DNA of 64,000 nt from Rhodobacter ferrooxidans (GTDB taxonomy: Bacteria > Pseudomonadota > Alphaproteobacteria > Rhodobacterales > Rhodobacteraceae): the NCBI RefSeq assembly GCF_000176015.1, contig NZ_ACYY01000006.1:1-64000 (forward strand). The letters run 5' to 3'. The notes under the pieces are model-generated. The model ran no database searches. It was not told the origin of the DNA and saw only the letters and a program-made list of their open reading frames with translations. Shown here piece by piece: positions 1-7,997 of the stretch. Numbering within the stretch: the first letter of the stretch is position 1; each line of letters begins with the position of its first letter. The position numbers and the translations under genes were made by a program.

Positions 1-1317
1 GAACAGGCCGCAGCCAATGCCGATGCCGCCGAAGCCGCAGCCGCACAAGCTGCTGCCGATCAGGCCGCAGCCGACGCTGCCGCAGCCCAGGCTGCAGCCG
101 CTGCCGCCGCTGCCGATACCGCTGTGGTGCCCGCAACCGACCCTGCCCTCGAACCGTTGCCGATCCTTGAAACCGCCGAAGGGGTCGAGCCTCCGACCGC
201 CGAAGCGGTCTCCAATCTGACCGACATCCTGTCGGAAACCACCGCCACCGACGAAGCCCCGGTGGCCGCCGCCGCTGCGGCGATTGCCGCCGAGACCGTG
301 GCCGAACCCGATGCCACGGTGATCGAGCTGACCCCCGAAACCACCCGCACCTCGGCGCAGGATTTCGTGGCCGCAGCCCCGGCAGCCCCTGCCGACGGGG
401 GCGCAAAAGCCCGCCGCAAAGGTCTGACCGATCTGGAGAAATTCGGTCTGGTCGTGGTTGGCGCGCTGGTGGTCGGCGCCATTCTGAAGAACGGTGACAA
501 GGTGGTTTCCAACACCGGCGACCGCGTGGTGGTGGAACGCGACGATGGCCGCTATGTGGTGCTGAAGGACGACGACACCCTGCTGCGCCGCCCCGGCGCC
601 ACCGTGCGCACCGAAAACTTTGACGACGGCTCCAGCCGCACCACCATAGAACGTGACGATGGCAGCCGGATCGTCACCATCCGTGACGCCTCGGGCCGGG
701 TGCTGCGCCGCTCGCGCATCGACGCCGATGGCCGCGTGCTGCGGCTGATCGACGACATGGAACCGGTGGAACGCATCGACGTCGCCACGCTGCCGCAGCG
801 CGATCCGGCCCGGCTGGTGATCAGCACGCAGGACGAGAATGCCGCCCTGCGTGCCGCGTTGCTGGCCTCGGAAAGCGATGATCTGGGTCGCCGCTTCAGC
901 CTGCGCCAGATCCGCGAGATCCGCGAAGTGCGGGCGCTGGCACCGACGATCGACGTGGACAACATCACCTTCGACACCGGTTCCGCGGCGATCAAGGCGA
1001 CCGAGGCGGCCAAGCTGGCGCGTCTGGGCCGGCTGGTGGCCAATCTGATCGCGGCCAACCCGTCCGAGATGTTCCTGGTGGAAGGCCATACCGATGCGGT
1101 GGGGTCGGGGTCGTCGAACCTGGCGCTGTCGGACCGGCGGGCCGAGTCGCTGGCGCTGGCGCTGACCGAATACTACGGCGTGCCGCCGGAGAACCTGGTG
1201 GTGCAGGGCTATGGCGAGACCGAGCTGCGCATCGACACGCTGGCCAACGAACCGGCCAACCGTCGTGCTGCAGTGCGGCTTATTTCGCCGCTGCTGGAGC
1301 GTCTGGCCGCCAACTGA
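1..1317 (+). CDS. OmpA-family protein, 5' end outside window
   Basis: The frame is open from base 1, so the N-terminus lies upstream; 438 residues are visible. The first ~42 are almost pure Ala with Glu/Asp/Gln, followed by an acidic, proline-containing stretch to about residue 135. One hydrophobic segment (about 143-165, VVVGALVVGAIL) comes next, then a charged region rich in Asp/Arg with DGSS and DDG turns. The C-terminal ~115 residues are an OmpA/MotB peptidoglycan-binding domain: a NITFDTGSAAI start, EGHTDAVGS, LSDRRAESL and a PANRRAAVR end. Members of this family tie the envelope to peptidoglycan through diaminopimelate. The single internal hydrophobic segment suggests an inner-membrane-anchored protein with a periplasmic OmpA domain rather than an outer-membrane barrel; that is inference. 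A strong hairpin follows the stop. Domain assignment is firm, cellular role is not. Confidence 0.9.
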   Translation, partial: EQAAANADAAEAAAAQAAADQAAADAAAAQAAAAAAAADTAVVPATDPALEPLPILETAEGVEPPTAEAVSNLTDILSETTATDEAPVAAAAAAIAAETVAEPDATVIELTPETTRTSAQDFVAAAPAAPADGGAKARRKGLTDLEKFGLVVVGALVVGAILKNGDKVVSNTGDRVVVERDDGRYVVLKDDDTLLRRPGATVRTENFDDGSSRTTIERDDGSRIVTIRDASGRVLRRSRIDADGRVLRLIDDMEPVERIDVATLPQRDPARLVISTQDENAALRAALLASESDDLGRRFSLRQIREIREVRALAPTIDVDNITFDTGSAAIKATEAAKLARLGRLVANLIAANPSEMFLVEGHTDAVGSGSSNLALSDRRAESLALALTEYYGVPPENLVVQGYGETELRIDTLANEPANRRAAVRLISPLLERLAAN

Positions 1318-1368
1318 GGCCAGATCGGCTGCGGCCCATCGCCGCGCCTTGACGTGCAGCTTTCGACC

Positions 1369-1399
1369 CGGCGCCGCAGAGAAACCCTCTGCGGCGCCG
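1369..1399 (+). terminator. Rho-independent-type hairpin after the OmpA-family gene
   Basis: A 13-bp perfect stem, CGGCGCCGCAGAG at 1369-1381 pairing with 1387-1399, closes on a 5-base loop and is followed by TTCCTTT. It lies 52 bases past the OmpA-family stop and 58 before the XdhC start, so it probably ends the upstream transcript. Confidence 0.7.
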
Positions 1400-1456
1400 T
1401 TCCTTTGGCACCGCAGGCGCTGGTGCCGTGTCGGTTCACGCGGCATGATCGGTGCC

Positions 1457-2509
1457 ATGACACACCGCGCTGACCCCGAGTCGATCCCCGAAACCGCCCT
1501 GGACTGGCACCGCGCCGGGCGGGGCGCGGTGTTGGCCACGGTGGTCGAGACCTGGGGCTCGGCACCGCGCCCGGCGGGCAGCCAGTTGGTGATCGCGGGC
1601 GACGGCGCGTTCATGGGCTCGGTCTCGGGCGGCTGCGTCGAAGGCGCTGTGGTGCTGGAGGCCGCTGCTGCGCTGACCGAAGGCCGCCCCCGGTTGCTGA
1701 GCTACGGCGTCAGCGACGGCGATGCCTTCGCAGTGGGGCTGGCCTGCGGCGGCCGCATCCGGGTGCTGCTGCAACCAGTCGGCGCGGCCCTGCCCGAGGC
1801 GGTGCTGGCCGCACTGGTGGCGGCGCGGACGGCGCGGCGTGGCGTGGCGCTGCTGAGCAACCTGACCAACGGCGCGGTGCGGCTTTGCGATGAAGCGGAC
1901 GACCCGCTGGCCGCTGAAATCCGACAAGCCCTGCGCAGCGGTCACGCCACCCTGCACGGCGAGTGGTTCATCGCGCCGCATCTGCCGCCGCTGCGGCTGA
2001 TCCTGATCGGTGCCAGCCACATCGCCCAGGCGCTGCTGCCGATGGCGCAAGCCTGCGGCCATGACGTGACCCTGATCGACCCGCGCGACGCCTTTGCCAG
2101 CCCCGAACGCTTTCCCGGCGCCCGCATCCTGCACGACTGGCCCGATACGGCGCTGGCCGGCCTCGGCCTTGATGCCCGCACGGCGGTGGTGACGCTGAGC
2201 CACGATGCCAAGCTGGACGATCCGGCCATTCTGGCGGCATTGGCCTCAGAAGCCTATTACATCGGATGCCTCGGCTCGACCCGCACCCATGCCAAGCGGC
2301 TGGAAAGACTGCAGATTACCGGAGTTTCCAAAGAAAGTCTGACCCGCATCCACGCCCCAGTGGGCCTGAAAATCGCCGCCGCCACTCCCGCCGAAATCGC
2401 GGTCTCGATCCTGGCGGAAATCATAAAAACGCATCGCCAGAGCCAAAAAGCTCTGACTTCTTTCTCATTCACCTCTGGAAAAATATCCCACAGGGGTCCG
2501 GGGGTGTGA
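1457..2509 (+). CDS. XdhC/CoxI family protein
   Basis: 350 residues from the ATG at 1457; an in-frame ATG at 1445 would add four. The N-terminal XdhC/CoxI domain carries the family signature: VVETWGSAPRPAGSQLVI around residues 25-45, then GSVSGGCVEGAVV. The C-terminal Rossmann domain has LILIGASHIAQALLPMA followed by DPRDAFASPERFP, then HDAKLDDPAI and YYIGCLGSTRTHAKRLERL. Family members load or protect the molybdenum cofactor for xanthine dehydrogenase-type enzymes (XdhC) or are annotated as XdhC-like near CO dehydrogenase genes. No molybdenum hydroxylase lies in the window, so the client enzyme is unknown. The last ~16 codons before the stop (after KALTS) come from an intergenic repeat copy, so the natural C-terminus of the family probably ends near AEIIKTHRQ. 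Identity is secure, client is not. Confidence 0.88.
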   Translation: MTHRADPESIPETALDWHRAGRGAVLATVVETWGSAPRPAGSQLVIAGDGAFMGSVSGGCVEGAVVLEAAAALTEGRPRLLSYGVSDGDAFAVGLACGGRIRVLLQPVGAALPEAVLAALVAARTARRGVALLSNLTNGAVRLCDEADDPLAAEIRQALRSGHATLHGEWFIAPHLPPLRLILIGASHIAQALLPMAQACGHDVTLIDPRDAFASPERFPGARILHDWPDTALAGLGLDARTAVVTLSHDAKLDDPAILAALASEAYYIGCLGSTRTHAKRLERLQITGVSKESLTRIHAPVGLKIAAATPAEIAVSILAEIIKTHRQSQKALTSFSFTSGKISHRGPGV

Positions 2510-2519
2510 AACCCCCGGC
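2463..2519 (-). repeat. Intergenic GGGATATTT repeat, long form, copy A
   Basis: On the minus strand this reads a CCGGGGGT-TTCAC-ACCCCCGG hairpin, then ACCCCTGTGGGATATTTT and CAGAGGTGAATG. It is nearly identical to copy D at 31857-31912. It sits between the convergent XdhC and infC genes and also encodes the tail of the XdhC frame. A terminator role for both genes is plausible. Confidence 0.8.
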
Positions 2520-2538
2520 GCCTGCAACAATCCAGCCG

Positions 2539-3078
2539 TTACTTCGGCCCGATCATCATCACCATCTGGCGGCCTTCCAGCCGCGGCATCGATTCCACCT
2601 TGCCGGCCTCGCCGACATCGGCGGCCACCCGGTTCAGCAGCTCCAGCCCCAGCTCCTGGTGCGCCATCTCGCGACCTCGGAACCGCAGCGTCACCTTCAC
2701 CTTGTCGCCCTCTTCGAGGAACTTCAGCACCGAGCGCATCTTCACGTCATAGTCATGCGTGTCGGTGCCGGGGCGGAACTTGATTTCCTTGGTCTCGATG
2801 ATGTGCTGCTTCTTGCGGGCCTCGGCCTCACGCTTTTGCTGCTCATACTTGTATTTGCCAAAGTCCATGATCTTGCAGACCGGCGGTTCCGCGTTGGGCG
2901 AGATCTCGACCAGATCAAGCCCGGCCTCCAGCGCCATCGCCATTGCCGCGGCGGGGCTGACGATGCCCACGTTCTCGCCATCGGCGCCGATCAGGCGAAT
3001 CTCGGCATTGCGGATGCGATCATTCACACGGGGGCCCGTTTCGCGTTGCGGCGGGGCGTTGTGGGGTCTGCGGGCTAT
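2539..3078 (-). CDS. infC: Translation initiation factor IF-3, probable ATA start
   Basis: 179 residues. IF-3 binds the 30S subunit and checks start-codon/initiator-tRNA pairing. The family core is clear: [15 protein letters not shown] near the N-terminus, [16 protein letters not shown] in mid-protein, [15 protein letters not shown], and [10 protein letters not shown] in the C-terminal ribosome-binding domain. The start is the notable point. With ATA at 3078-3076 the protein begins [13 protein letters not shown], and an AAGGAA ribosome site (3091-3086) lies 7 bases upstream. The nearest in-frame ATG (3099) would add seven residues and has no ribosome site. infC in E. coli uses AUU so that IF-3 represses its own translation, so a non-AUG start fits the family. 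The gene appears monocistronic. Identity is near certain; the ATA start is strongly suggested. Confidence 0.95.
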   Translation of the reverse strand: MARRPHNAPPQRETGPRVNDRIRNAEIRLIGADGENVGIVSPAAAMAMALEAGLDLVEISPNAEPPVCKIMDFGKYKYEQQKREAEARKKQHIIETKEIKFRPGTDTHDYDVKMRSVLKFLEEGDKVKVTLRFRGREMAHQELGLELLNRVAADVGEAGKVESMPRLEGRQMVMMIGPK

Positions 3079-3085
3079 GGTGGTG

Positions 3086-3091
3086 TTCCTT
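3086..3091 (-). promoter_or_regulatory. Ribosome binding site supporting the infC ATA start
   Basis: AAGGAA on the minus strand, 7 bases before ATA (3078-3076). It lies inside the coding region if translation began at the upstream ATG (3099), so it favours ATA initiation. Confidence 0.7.
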
Positions 3092-3318
3092 CGTGTCATG
3101 GACGGTCGGGCGGCAAAATAGACGCAGGTGCCCGGCACTTCAACCCAAATCGCCCGGGCGGTCCGGAATGTGCCGACAGGTCCCGATTGGCGGGGGGCTG
3201 CGTCACCGCAGCACGCCATTCTGCGCCGCCGCACTGCGGCACATGCTTTTCAAAGCGCGCGATTTATGTCATGCCGTTACGGTAGCCGGACCTTTCCGAC
3301 GGTTTGAGGAGAACTGAC

Positions 3319-3771
3319 ATGGACAAGAACGTAATCTTCGGTGCCATCCTGATTCTGGTCGCTGGTGGCGGCTATTATCAGTTCAACTACCTGCCGGCCG
3401 AAAAGGCGCGGCTTGAGGCTGTTGCCGCCGCCGCCGCCGAAGCCGCAGCCGCTGCCGAAGCCAAGGCTGCGGAAGAAGCTGCCGCCGCTGCCGCCGCTGC
3501 CGAAGCGGAAGCCGCCGCCGCCGCTGCCGCCGCCGCGGGAACGGCACCTGCCGCCGAAGCCGCTGCCGAACCGGTGGTGCTGCCCGACGATCTGACCACG
3601 CTGCTCGACCCGGCGAATTTCAACGCCGCCAGCCTGAACGCGATGATCGACGCCTCGGCGCTGTCGGCCGGCAGCAAGCTGTCGCTGAAAGGTGCGGTTT
3701 CGGCCGCTGTTGCGAACCCGGCGATGATCAATATGGCGCTGGCCCAGATCAAGACCGCGATGGGCATGTAA
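3319..3771 (+). CDS. Small membrane-anchored Ala/Glu-rich protein, function unknown
   Basis: 150 residues from ATG 3319, preceded by AGGAG at 3307-3311 with 7-base spacing. Three parts are visible: a short N-terminal transmembrane segment (about 5-22, VIFGAILILVAGGGYYQF); a long Ala/Glu helix-forming stretch (about 33-85) with E or K every few residues; and a compact C-terminal part (about 90-150) beginning with a DLTTLLDP turn and containing many Ala, Leu and Met. I do not recognise the family. The layout resembles a periplasmic protein held off the inner membrane by a helical stalk. The Ala-rich part is similar in composition to the start of the OmpA-family protein at the window's left edge, but this may be only shared composition. 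It is divergent from infC and ends at a strong bidirectional terminator. Confidence 0.75.
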   Translation: MDKNVIFGAILILVAGGGYYQFNYLPAEKARLEAVAAAAAEAAAAAEAKAAEEAAAAAAAAEAEAAAAAAAAAGTAPAAEAAAEPVVLPDDLTTLLDPANFNAASLNAMIDASALSAGSKLSLKGAVSAAVANPAMINMALAQIKTAMGM

Positions 3772-3793
3772 TTCCGGCACCCCGGAGCAAGAC

Positions 3794-3826
3794 AAACGCC
3801 GCGCAGAGCGATCTGCGCGGCGTTTT
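3794..3826. terminator. Bidirectional terminator between convergent genes
   Basis: A 14-bp perfect stem (AAACGCCGCGCAGA, 3794-3807, with 3812-3825) has a GCGA loop and a T4 run, with A residues on the opposite side. It serves both the small Ala-rich gene and fpr. Confidence 0.85.
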
Positions 3827-3846
3827 GCTGTCCGGGTCGGCGGCTG

Positions 3847-4656
3847 TCAGATGCCGTCGCCGACGAAAGCCTTTTCCACCACATATTCCAGCGGCTCGGA
3901 ATTGGCGCCCTCGCGCAGGCCGAATTTCTCCAGCACCGCCTTCACATCATGGTTGAACGCCAGGCTGCCGCAGATCATGGCGCGGTCTTCTTCGGGGTCC
4001 ATCGGCGGCAGGTTCAGGTCGGCAAACACCTTGCCCGAGGTGATGTTGTCGGTGATCCGCCCCATATGGGCCGAAGGCTCGCGGGTGGTGGTGGGGTAAT
4101 ACAACAGCTTGCCCTCGACCATCTCGCCGATCAGCGGATCGTCCTTCAGGCTTTCCACCAACTGGCGACCGTATTCCAGTTCGGCCACCTCGCGGCAGGT
4201 GTGCATCATGATGACGGTGTCGTATTTCTCGTAGGTTTCCGGCTCGCGCATCAGGCTGGCAAAGGGGGCAAGTCCGGTGCCGGTGGCCAGGAACCAGATC
4301 CGCCGCCCGGGCAGCAACGCGTCATGCACCAGCGTGCCCACGGGTTTCGGGCGCAGGATGATCTGGTCGCCGACCTTGATGTGTTGCAGCTTCGAGGTCA
4401 GCGGGCCGTCCGGCACCTTGATCGAATAGAACTCCAGCTCCTCGTCCCAGGCCGGCGAGGCGATCGAATAGGCCCGCAGCAGGGGTTTGCCGTTGTCGCC
4501 CAGCAGCCCGATCATCACGAACTCGCCCGAACGGAAGCGCAGCGATTTCGGCCGCGTCACCCGGAACGAGAACAGCCGGTCGGTCCAGTGCTGCACGAAG
4601 GTGACGGTCTGGGCATCGGGCAGCAGCGGGGTGGCATGGGGATGATGAAGGGTCAC
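3847..4656 (-). CDS. fpr: Ferredoxin--NADP(+) reductase
   Basis: 269 residues, typical of bacterial Fpr. It exchanges electrons between NADPH and ferredoxin or flavodoxin using FAD, in the cytoplasm. Motifs seen: FAD-binding RAYSIASP at about 60-67, SIKVPDGPLTS, the NADP-binding FLATGTGLAPFASLM near 122-136, and the ICGS motif followed by a C-terminal VVEKAFVGDGI tail. It follows the DUF934 gene by 72 bases on the same strand. Next to the sulfite reductase operon it is a natural candidate to reduce ferredoxin for that enzyme, which is inference. A short dyad (CTGACG...CGTCAG, 4681-4701) lies in the leader and could be an operator. Confidence 0.93.
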   Translation of the reverse strand: MTLHHPHATPLLPDAQTVTFVQHWTDRLFSFRVTRPKSLRFRSGEFVMIGLLGDNGKPLLRAYSIASPAWDEELEFYSIKVPDGPLTSKLQHIKVGDQIILRPKPVGTLVHDALLPGRRIWFLATGTGLAPFASLMREPETYEKYDTVIMMHTCREVAELEYGRQLVESLKDDPLIGEMVEGKLLYYPTTTREPSAHMGRITDNITSGKVFADLNLPPMDPEEDRAMICGSLAFNHDVKAVLEKFGLREGANSEPLEYVVEKAFVGDGI

Positions 4657-4728
4657 GGGTGTTTGCTCGGCTTTGGGACACTGACGCCCTGATTACGTCA
4701 GCGACGCGCCGGGGGGAACCCCATTATT

Positions 4729-5133
4729 TCAACCCCGCAACAGCGACTGATAGTCGTTGGCCTGCCAGTCGGCGCGGGCCAGCCAGTCGGCTTCGGGCTG
4801 GCGGGCGGCCAGATCGTCGCTGATCTCCACCGCGTCAAAGCCCGTGCGCCGGGCCATGGCATATTGGTCGGCCAGCACATGACCCTGCGCGTGCAACTGG
4901 CCCAGGTAGCCCAGATGCCGCAACCGGCGGGCGATGGTGAAGCCGCGGCCATCGTGAAACGCCGGAAACGCCACCCGGATCAGCGTCAGGTCGTCCAGGA
5001 TATCCGCCAGCGCATCCGGATCGTCGGTGTTGGCCAGATCAAGCGCGCCGCGGTGCCGGGCACGGTCGGCAAAGGCCACGGTGTCGGCGGGGGCGGGGGT
5101 GGAAAAGCCCTGATCGGTGACAAGGATGCTCAT
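4729..5133 (-). CDS. DUF934 family protein of the assimilatory sulfur operon
   Basis: 134 residues from the ATG at 5133, which overlaps the cysH stop by four bases (ATGA). The family is usually encoded beside cysI/cysH in proteobacteria and is annotated as a possible oxidoreductase or accessory factor of sulfite reduction; its biochemical role is not settled. Visible features are a mid-protein LTLIRVAFPAFHDGRGFTIA stretch, then RRLRHLGYLGQLHAQGHVLADQ, and a C-terminal ARADWQANDYQSLL, all typical of the family. An upstream extension to 5220 would overlap cysH extensively and lacks support. Translational coupling to cysH indicates co-expression. Confidence 0.85.
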   Translation of the reverse strand: MSILVTDQGFSTPAPADTVAFADRARHRGALDLANTDDPDALADILDDLTLIRVAFPAFHDGRGFTIARRLRHLGYLGQLHAQGHVLADQYAMARRTGFDAVEISDDLAARQPEADWLARADWQANDYQSLLRG

Positions 5134-5885
5134 GCTGCGTCTTCCTGCGGGGCCGTGCCGCGCGTGGGCTTGCCGTTGATGTAATGGATGCCACATTCGG
5201 TTTTTGCCGCGCCGCGCCAACGGCCTGCACGCGGGTCTTCACCCGGTCTCACCGGGCTGGTGCAGACCGCGCAACCGATCGAGGGATAGCCCTTGGCCAC
5301 CAGCGGATGCCGCGGCAGGCGGTTGTTGACGATGTAATCCTCCAGATCCTCGCGGCCCCAATGCGCCAGCGGGTTGACCTTGATGCGATGATCGCCCTCG
5401 GCCTCGAAGAACTCGACATCCGACCGCGTGGCGGCCTGATAGCGCTTGCGCCCGGTGATCCAGCCGTCGAATTTCGACAGCGCCCGCTCCAGCGGTTCGA
5501 TCTTGCGCACGCCGCAGCAGGCATCGGTGTTGAACTGGTGCAGCGTGGCGTCGGGGTCCTCAAACGCCACCCGCGGTTGGGCGGCGCGGATGATGCGCAC
5601 GTCGCACAGATGCAGCTGATCGGCCAGTTGCCGTTGATATTCAAGGGTTTCCGCGAACAGCATCCTTGTGTCGACAAAGATCACCGGGGTTTCCGGCGCA
5701 ATCACCGACACCAGATGCAGCAGCACCACCGATTCCGCCCCGAACGACGACACCAGCGCCACCCGGCCCAGATCGGCATCTTTCAGCGCGTGTTCCAGCA
5801 CCGCCGTGGCGGCGTGATGCTTGTAGCGGGCGTTCAGCGCCGCCACCCGCTCGGCGACGCTGCGCGGTGGCAGATCAAGCGGCAT
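5130..5885 (-). CDS. cysH: Adenylyl-sulfate (APS-type) reductase
   Basis: 251 residues. It reduces activated sulfate to sulfite with thioredoxin. Motifs: VSSFGAESVVLLHLV (P-loop-like nucleotide site), FVDTRMLFAETLEY, GRKRYQAATR, and the C-terminal catalytic ECGIH. A CC pair (DACCGVRK) and a CxxC (GCAVCTSP) are present; this CC...CxxC pattern binds a 4Fe-4S cluster and marks enzymes that use APS rather than PAPS. Sulfate could therefore be assimilated without APS kinase. The start at 5885 has an AGGAAGG ribosome site and overlaps the end of the sulfite reductase gene by 11 bases. Longer in-frame starts would overlap that gene heavily. Identity is firm; APS specificity is inferred from the cysteines. 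Confidence 0.94.
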   Translation of the reverse strand: MPLDLPPRSVAERVAALNARYKHHAATAVLEHALKDADLGRVALVSSFGAESVVLLHLVSVIAPETPVIFVDTRMLFAETLEYQRQLADQLHLCDVRIIRAAQPRVAFEDPDATLHQFNTDACCGVRKIEPLERALSKFDGWITGRKRYQAATRSDVEFFEAEGDHRIKVNPLAHWGREDLEDYIVNNRLPRHPLVAKGYPSIGCAVCTSPVRPGEDPRAGRWRGAAKTECGIHYINGKPTRGTAPQEDAA

Positions 5886-7542
5886 CCTGCTGGCCTTCCT
5901 CGCCGTAAAGGGCGGCCTTGAACGGCGCAAGGCCAAGGCGGTTATAGGCTTGCAGGAAGGTCTCCGCAGGCTCCAGCCGCAGGGCAAGATAGGTCCGCAG
6001 GATGCGTTCAATGGCCGGCACGATCTCGTCATAGGCAAAACCCGGACCGGCCTTTTCGCCGATGGCGGCGGTCTCAGTGGCATCGCCACCCAGCGTGATC
6101 TGGTAGTTTTCCACCCCCGCCCGGTCCAGCCCCAGGATGCCGATATGGCCGACATGGTGGTGGCCGCAGGCGTTGATGCAGCCCGAGATTTTCAGCTTCA
6201 ACGGGCCGATGTCGTGCTCCAGCTTCAAGTCATTGAACCGCTGGGCGATTTCCTGCGCCACGGGGATCGAGCGGGCGGTGGCCAGCGCGCAGTAATCCAT
6301 GCCGGGGCAGACGATCATGTCGGAAATCAGCCCGACATTGGCGGTGGCCAGACCCTGCTGCGAAAGCGCCGCATGCAGCGCCGGCAGGTCGGATTTGTGG
6401 ACATGCGGCAGGATGACGTTCTGCTCGTGGCTGATGCGAATTTCCGAATGGCCATAGGCTTCCGCCAGATCGGCAATCAGGCGCATCTGGGCGCTGCTGG
6501 CATCGCCTGGCGTGGCGCCATGCGCCTTCAGGCTGATGGTGACGATGGCGTAATCCGTCTGCCGATGGGCAGCGAGGTTGGTATCGGCCCAGGCGCGGAA
6601 CACCGGATCGGCGGTGTAGAAGGCGTCATAAGCCTCGGTGGGCGCGTTGCGGAAGGCGGGTGGGGCGAAGGCCGCCTCGATCTGCCCCAGCAGCACCTGA
6701 TCATTGCCGGAAAACAGCGGCCGCAGTTCGGCAAAGCGCGCCTCGATCCGGCGGGTCAGCTCGGCGGCGCCCATCTCGAACAGGGTGATCTTGATCCGCG
6801 CCTTGTATTTGTTGTCGCGCCGCCCGGCCTCGTTATAGACGCTCAGCACCGCCTCGACGTAAGGCAAAAGGTCGGCCTTGGGCAGGAAGCCGCGCACCAC
6901 GGTGCCCAGCATTGGGCTGCGGCCAAGGCCACCGCCGACGATCACCTCGAACCCCGGCGCACCGTTTTGCCGCACCATGCGCAAGCCGATGTCATGCGCG
7001 CGGGTCACGGCACGGTCATTGGGGCTGCCGGTGATGGCAATCTTGAACTTGCGCGGCAGGAACTGGAACTCCGGGTGGTCGGTGGACCATTGCCGCAGCA
7101 GTTCGGCCACCGGGCGCGGGTCTTCGATCTCGTCCGCGGCAGCGCCGGCGAAATGGTCGGCGGTGACGTTGCGCACGCAATTGCCCGAGGTCTGGATGGC
7201 GTGCATCTGCACATCGGCCAGCGCCGACAGGATGGCGGGCACATCGGGCAGTTTCGGCCAGTTGAACTGGATGTTCTGCCGGGTGGTGAAGTGGCCGTAG
7301 CCCTTGTCGTAGGTGTCGGCGATCCAGGCCAGTTGGCGCAACTGGGTCGGGTTCAACGTGCCGTAGGGGATTGCCACCCGCAGCATGTAGGCATGCAGTT
7401 GCAGATAGACGCCGTTCATCAGCCGAAGCGGGCGAAATTCGTCCTCGGTCAGCGCGCCCGAAAGGCGGCGTTGCACCTGTGCCGAAAACTGCGCCACCCG
7501 GGCACGCACGAAGGCGGCGTCGAAATCGGAATACTCATACAT
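5875..7542 (-). CDS. cysI: Sulfite reductase (siroheme/4Fe-4S hemoprotein)
   Basis: 555 residues. It reduces sulfite to sulfide by six electrons. The two repeats of the nitrite/sulfite reductase fold are visible: GHFTTRQNIQFNWP and SGNCVRNVTADHFAG in the N-terminal half, IRISHEQNVILPHV in the C-terminal half. Cluster ligands appear as CPGMDYC then SGCINACGHHHVGHIG, the CX5C...CX3C pattern that also bridges siroheme. The ATG at 7542 overlaps the DUF2849 gene by 8 bases. No flavoprotein CysJ is nearby, so the electron donor is probably ferredoxin (fpr lies downstream) or an NADPH system elsewhere. An assimilatory nitrite reductase is the main alternative, but coupling to cysH and DUF934 favours sulfite. 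Confidence 0.93.
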   Translation of the reverse strand: MYEYSDFDAAFVRARVAQFSAQVQRRLSGALTEDEFRPLRLMNGVYLQLHAYMLRVAIPYGTLNPTQLRQLAWIADTYDKGYGHFTTRQNIQFNWPKLPDVPAILSALADVQMHAIQTSGNCVRNVTADHFAGAAADEIEDPRPVAELLRQWSTDHPEFQFLPRKFKIAITGSPNDRAVTRAHDIGLRMVRQNGAPGFEVIVGGGLGRSPMLGTVVRGFLPKADLLPYVEAVLSVYNEAGRRDNKYKARIKITLFEMGAAELTRRIEARFAELRPLFSGNDQVLLGQIEAAFAPPAFRNAPTEAYDAFYTADPVFRAWADTNLAAHRQTDYAIVTISLKAHGATPGDASSAQMRLIADLAEAYGHSEIRISHEQNVILPHVHKSDLPALHAALSQQGLATANVGLISDMIVCPGMDYCALATARSIPVAQEIAQRFNDLKLEHDIGPLKLKISGCINACGHHHVGHIGILGLDRAGVENYQITLGGDATETAAIGEKAGPGFAYDEIVPAIERILRTYLALRLEPAETFLQAYNRLGLAPFKAALYGEEGQQDAA

Positions 7543-7840
7543 GGCGCAGGTCCACCTGCTTGCCGTGCGGGTAGTTTGACGGGCCGCGGGTGCGGAACGC
7601 CTCGCGGAAATGCGCGGGCTCGGGGCCGTTCGGGCCGCGACGGGCATCGGCCAGATAGGCGCCGACCACAAGCTGACGCTGCGATGCGCCGTGCAGCAGG
7701 CGCAACTGGGCATGCGCCTCGTCCTCGATCAGCTCGGCCTCGGCATGGCTGCGCGTCCAGCGGTTGTCGACGGTCAGATACACCACGTCACCCTCGATCA
7801 GCGCATTGCCGGTGACGACTTTCGGGGTGAAGCGGGACAT
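7535..7840 (-). CDS. DUF2849 family protein, first gene of the cys operon
   Basis: 101 residues. I recognise it as DUF2849, a small family found upstream of cysI in alphaproteobacteria. It begins MSRFTPKVVTGNAL, then GDVVYLTVDNRWT, an acidic/His stretch (SHAEAELIEDEAHAQLR) and VVGAYLADARRGPNGPEP. No membrane segment or cofactor motif is evident; role unknown, assumed to support sulfite reductase. It overlaps cysI by 8 bases. In several relatives a siroheme synthase cysG gene precedes it, but here the upstream neighbour is a divergent Lrp-type regulator, so siroheme synthesis must be encoded elsewhere. Confidence 0.85.
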   Translation of the reverse strand: MSRFTPKVVTGNALIEGDVVYLTVDNRWTRSHAEAELIEDEAHAQLRLLHGASQRQLVVGAYLADARRGPNGPEPAHFREAFRTRGPSNYPHGKQVDLRHV

Positions 7841-7997
7841 GGGCGGGTTCCTTCGGCGGCGGTGGGATCGGGGGTTTGTTGGGATGATTATAGGATAATT
7901 TCCCGTTTCTGCGCCAGATGCCCTTGCGGAAAAGGAAATTCATTCCGATACTGGCGGGAATTGGAACAGGGTTCCGGGCAATGGGGGGATATGGCGA
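7841..7997. promoter_or_regulatory. Divergent promoter region between the cys operon and the Lrp/AsnC gene
   Basis: 157 bases, AT-richer than the surroundings. It contains GGATAATTTCC (7893-7903) and GGAAATTCATTCC (7934-7946), both of GGAnnnnnTTCC form. Lrp-type proteins bind such weak AT-rich dyads, so these are candidate operators. No clear -35/-10 pair is assigned. Confidence 0.45.

Noticed and set aside
3100-3234. Longer infC N-terminus from 3234
   Set aside because: Residues do not match IF-3, and the strong ribosome site lies near ATA 3078.
5950-7815. Long open frame on the plus strand opposite the sulfite reductase gene
   Set aside because: Its composition is that of an antisense frame in GC-rich DNA, and the minus-strand reading has intact catalytic motifs.
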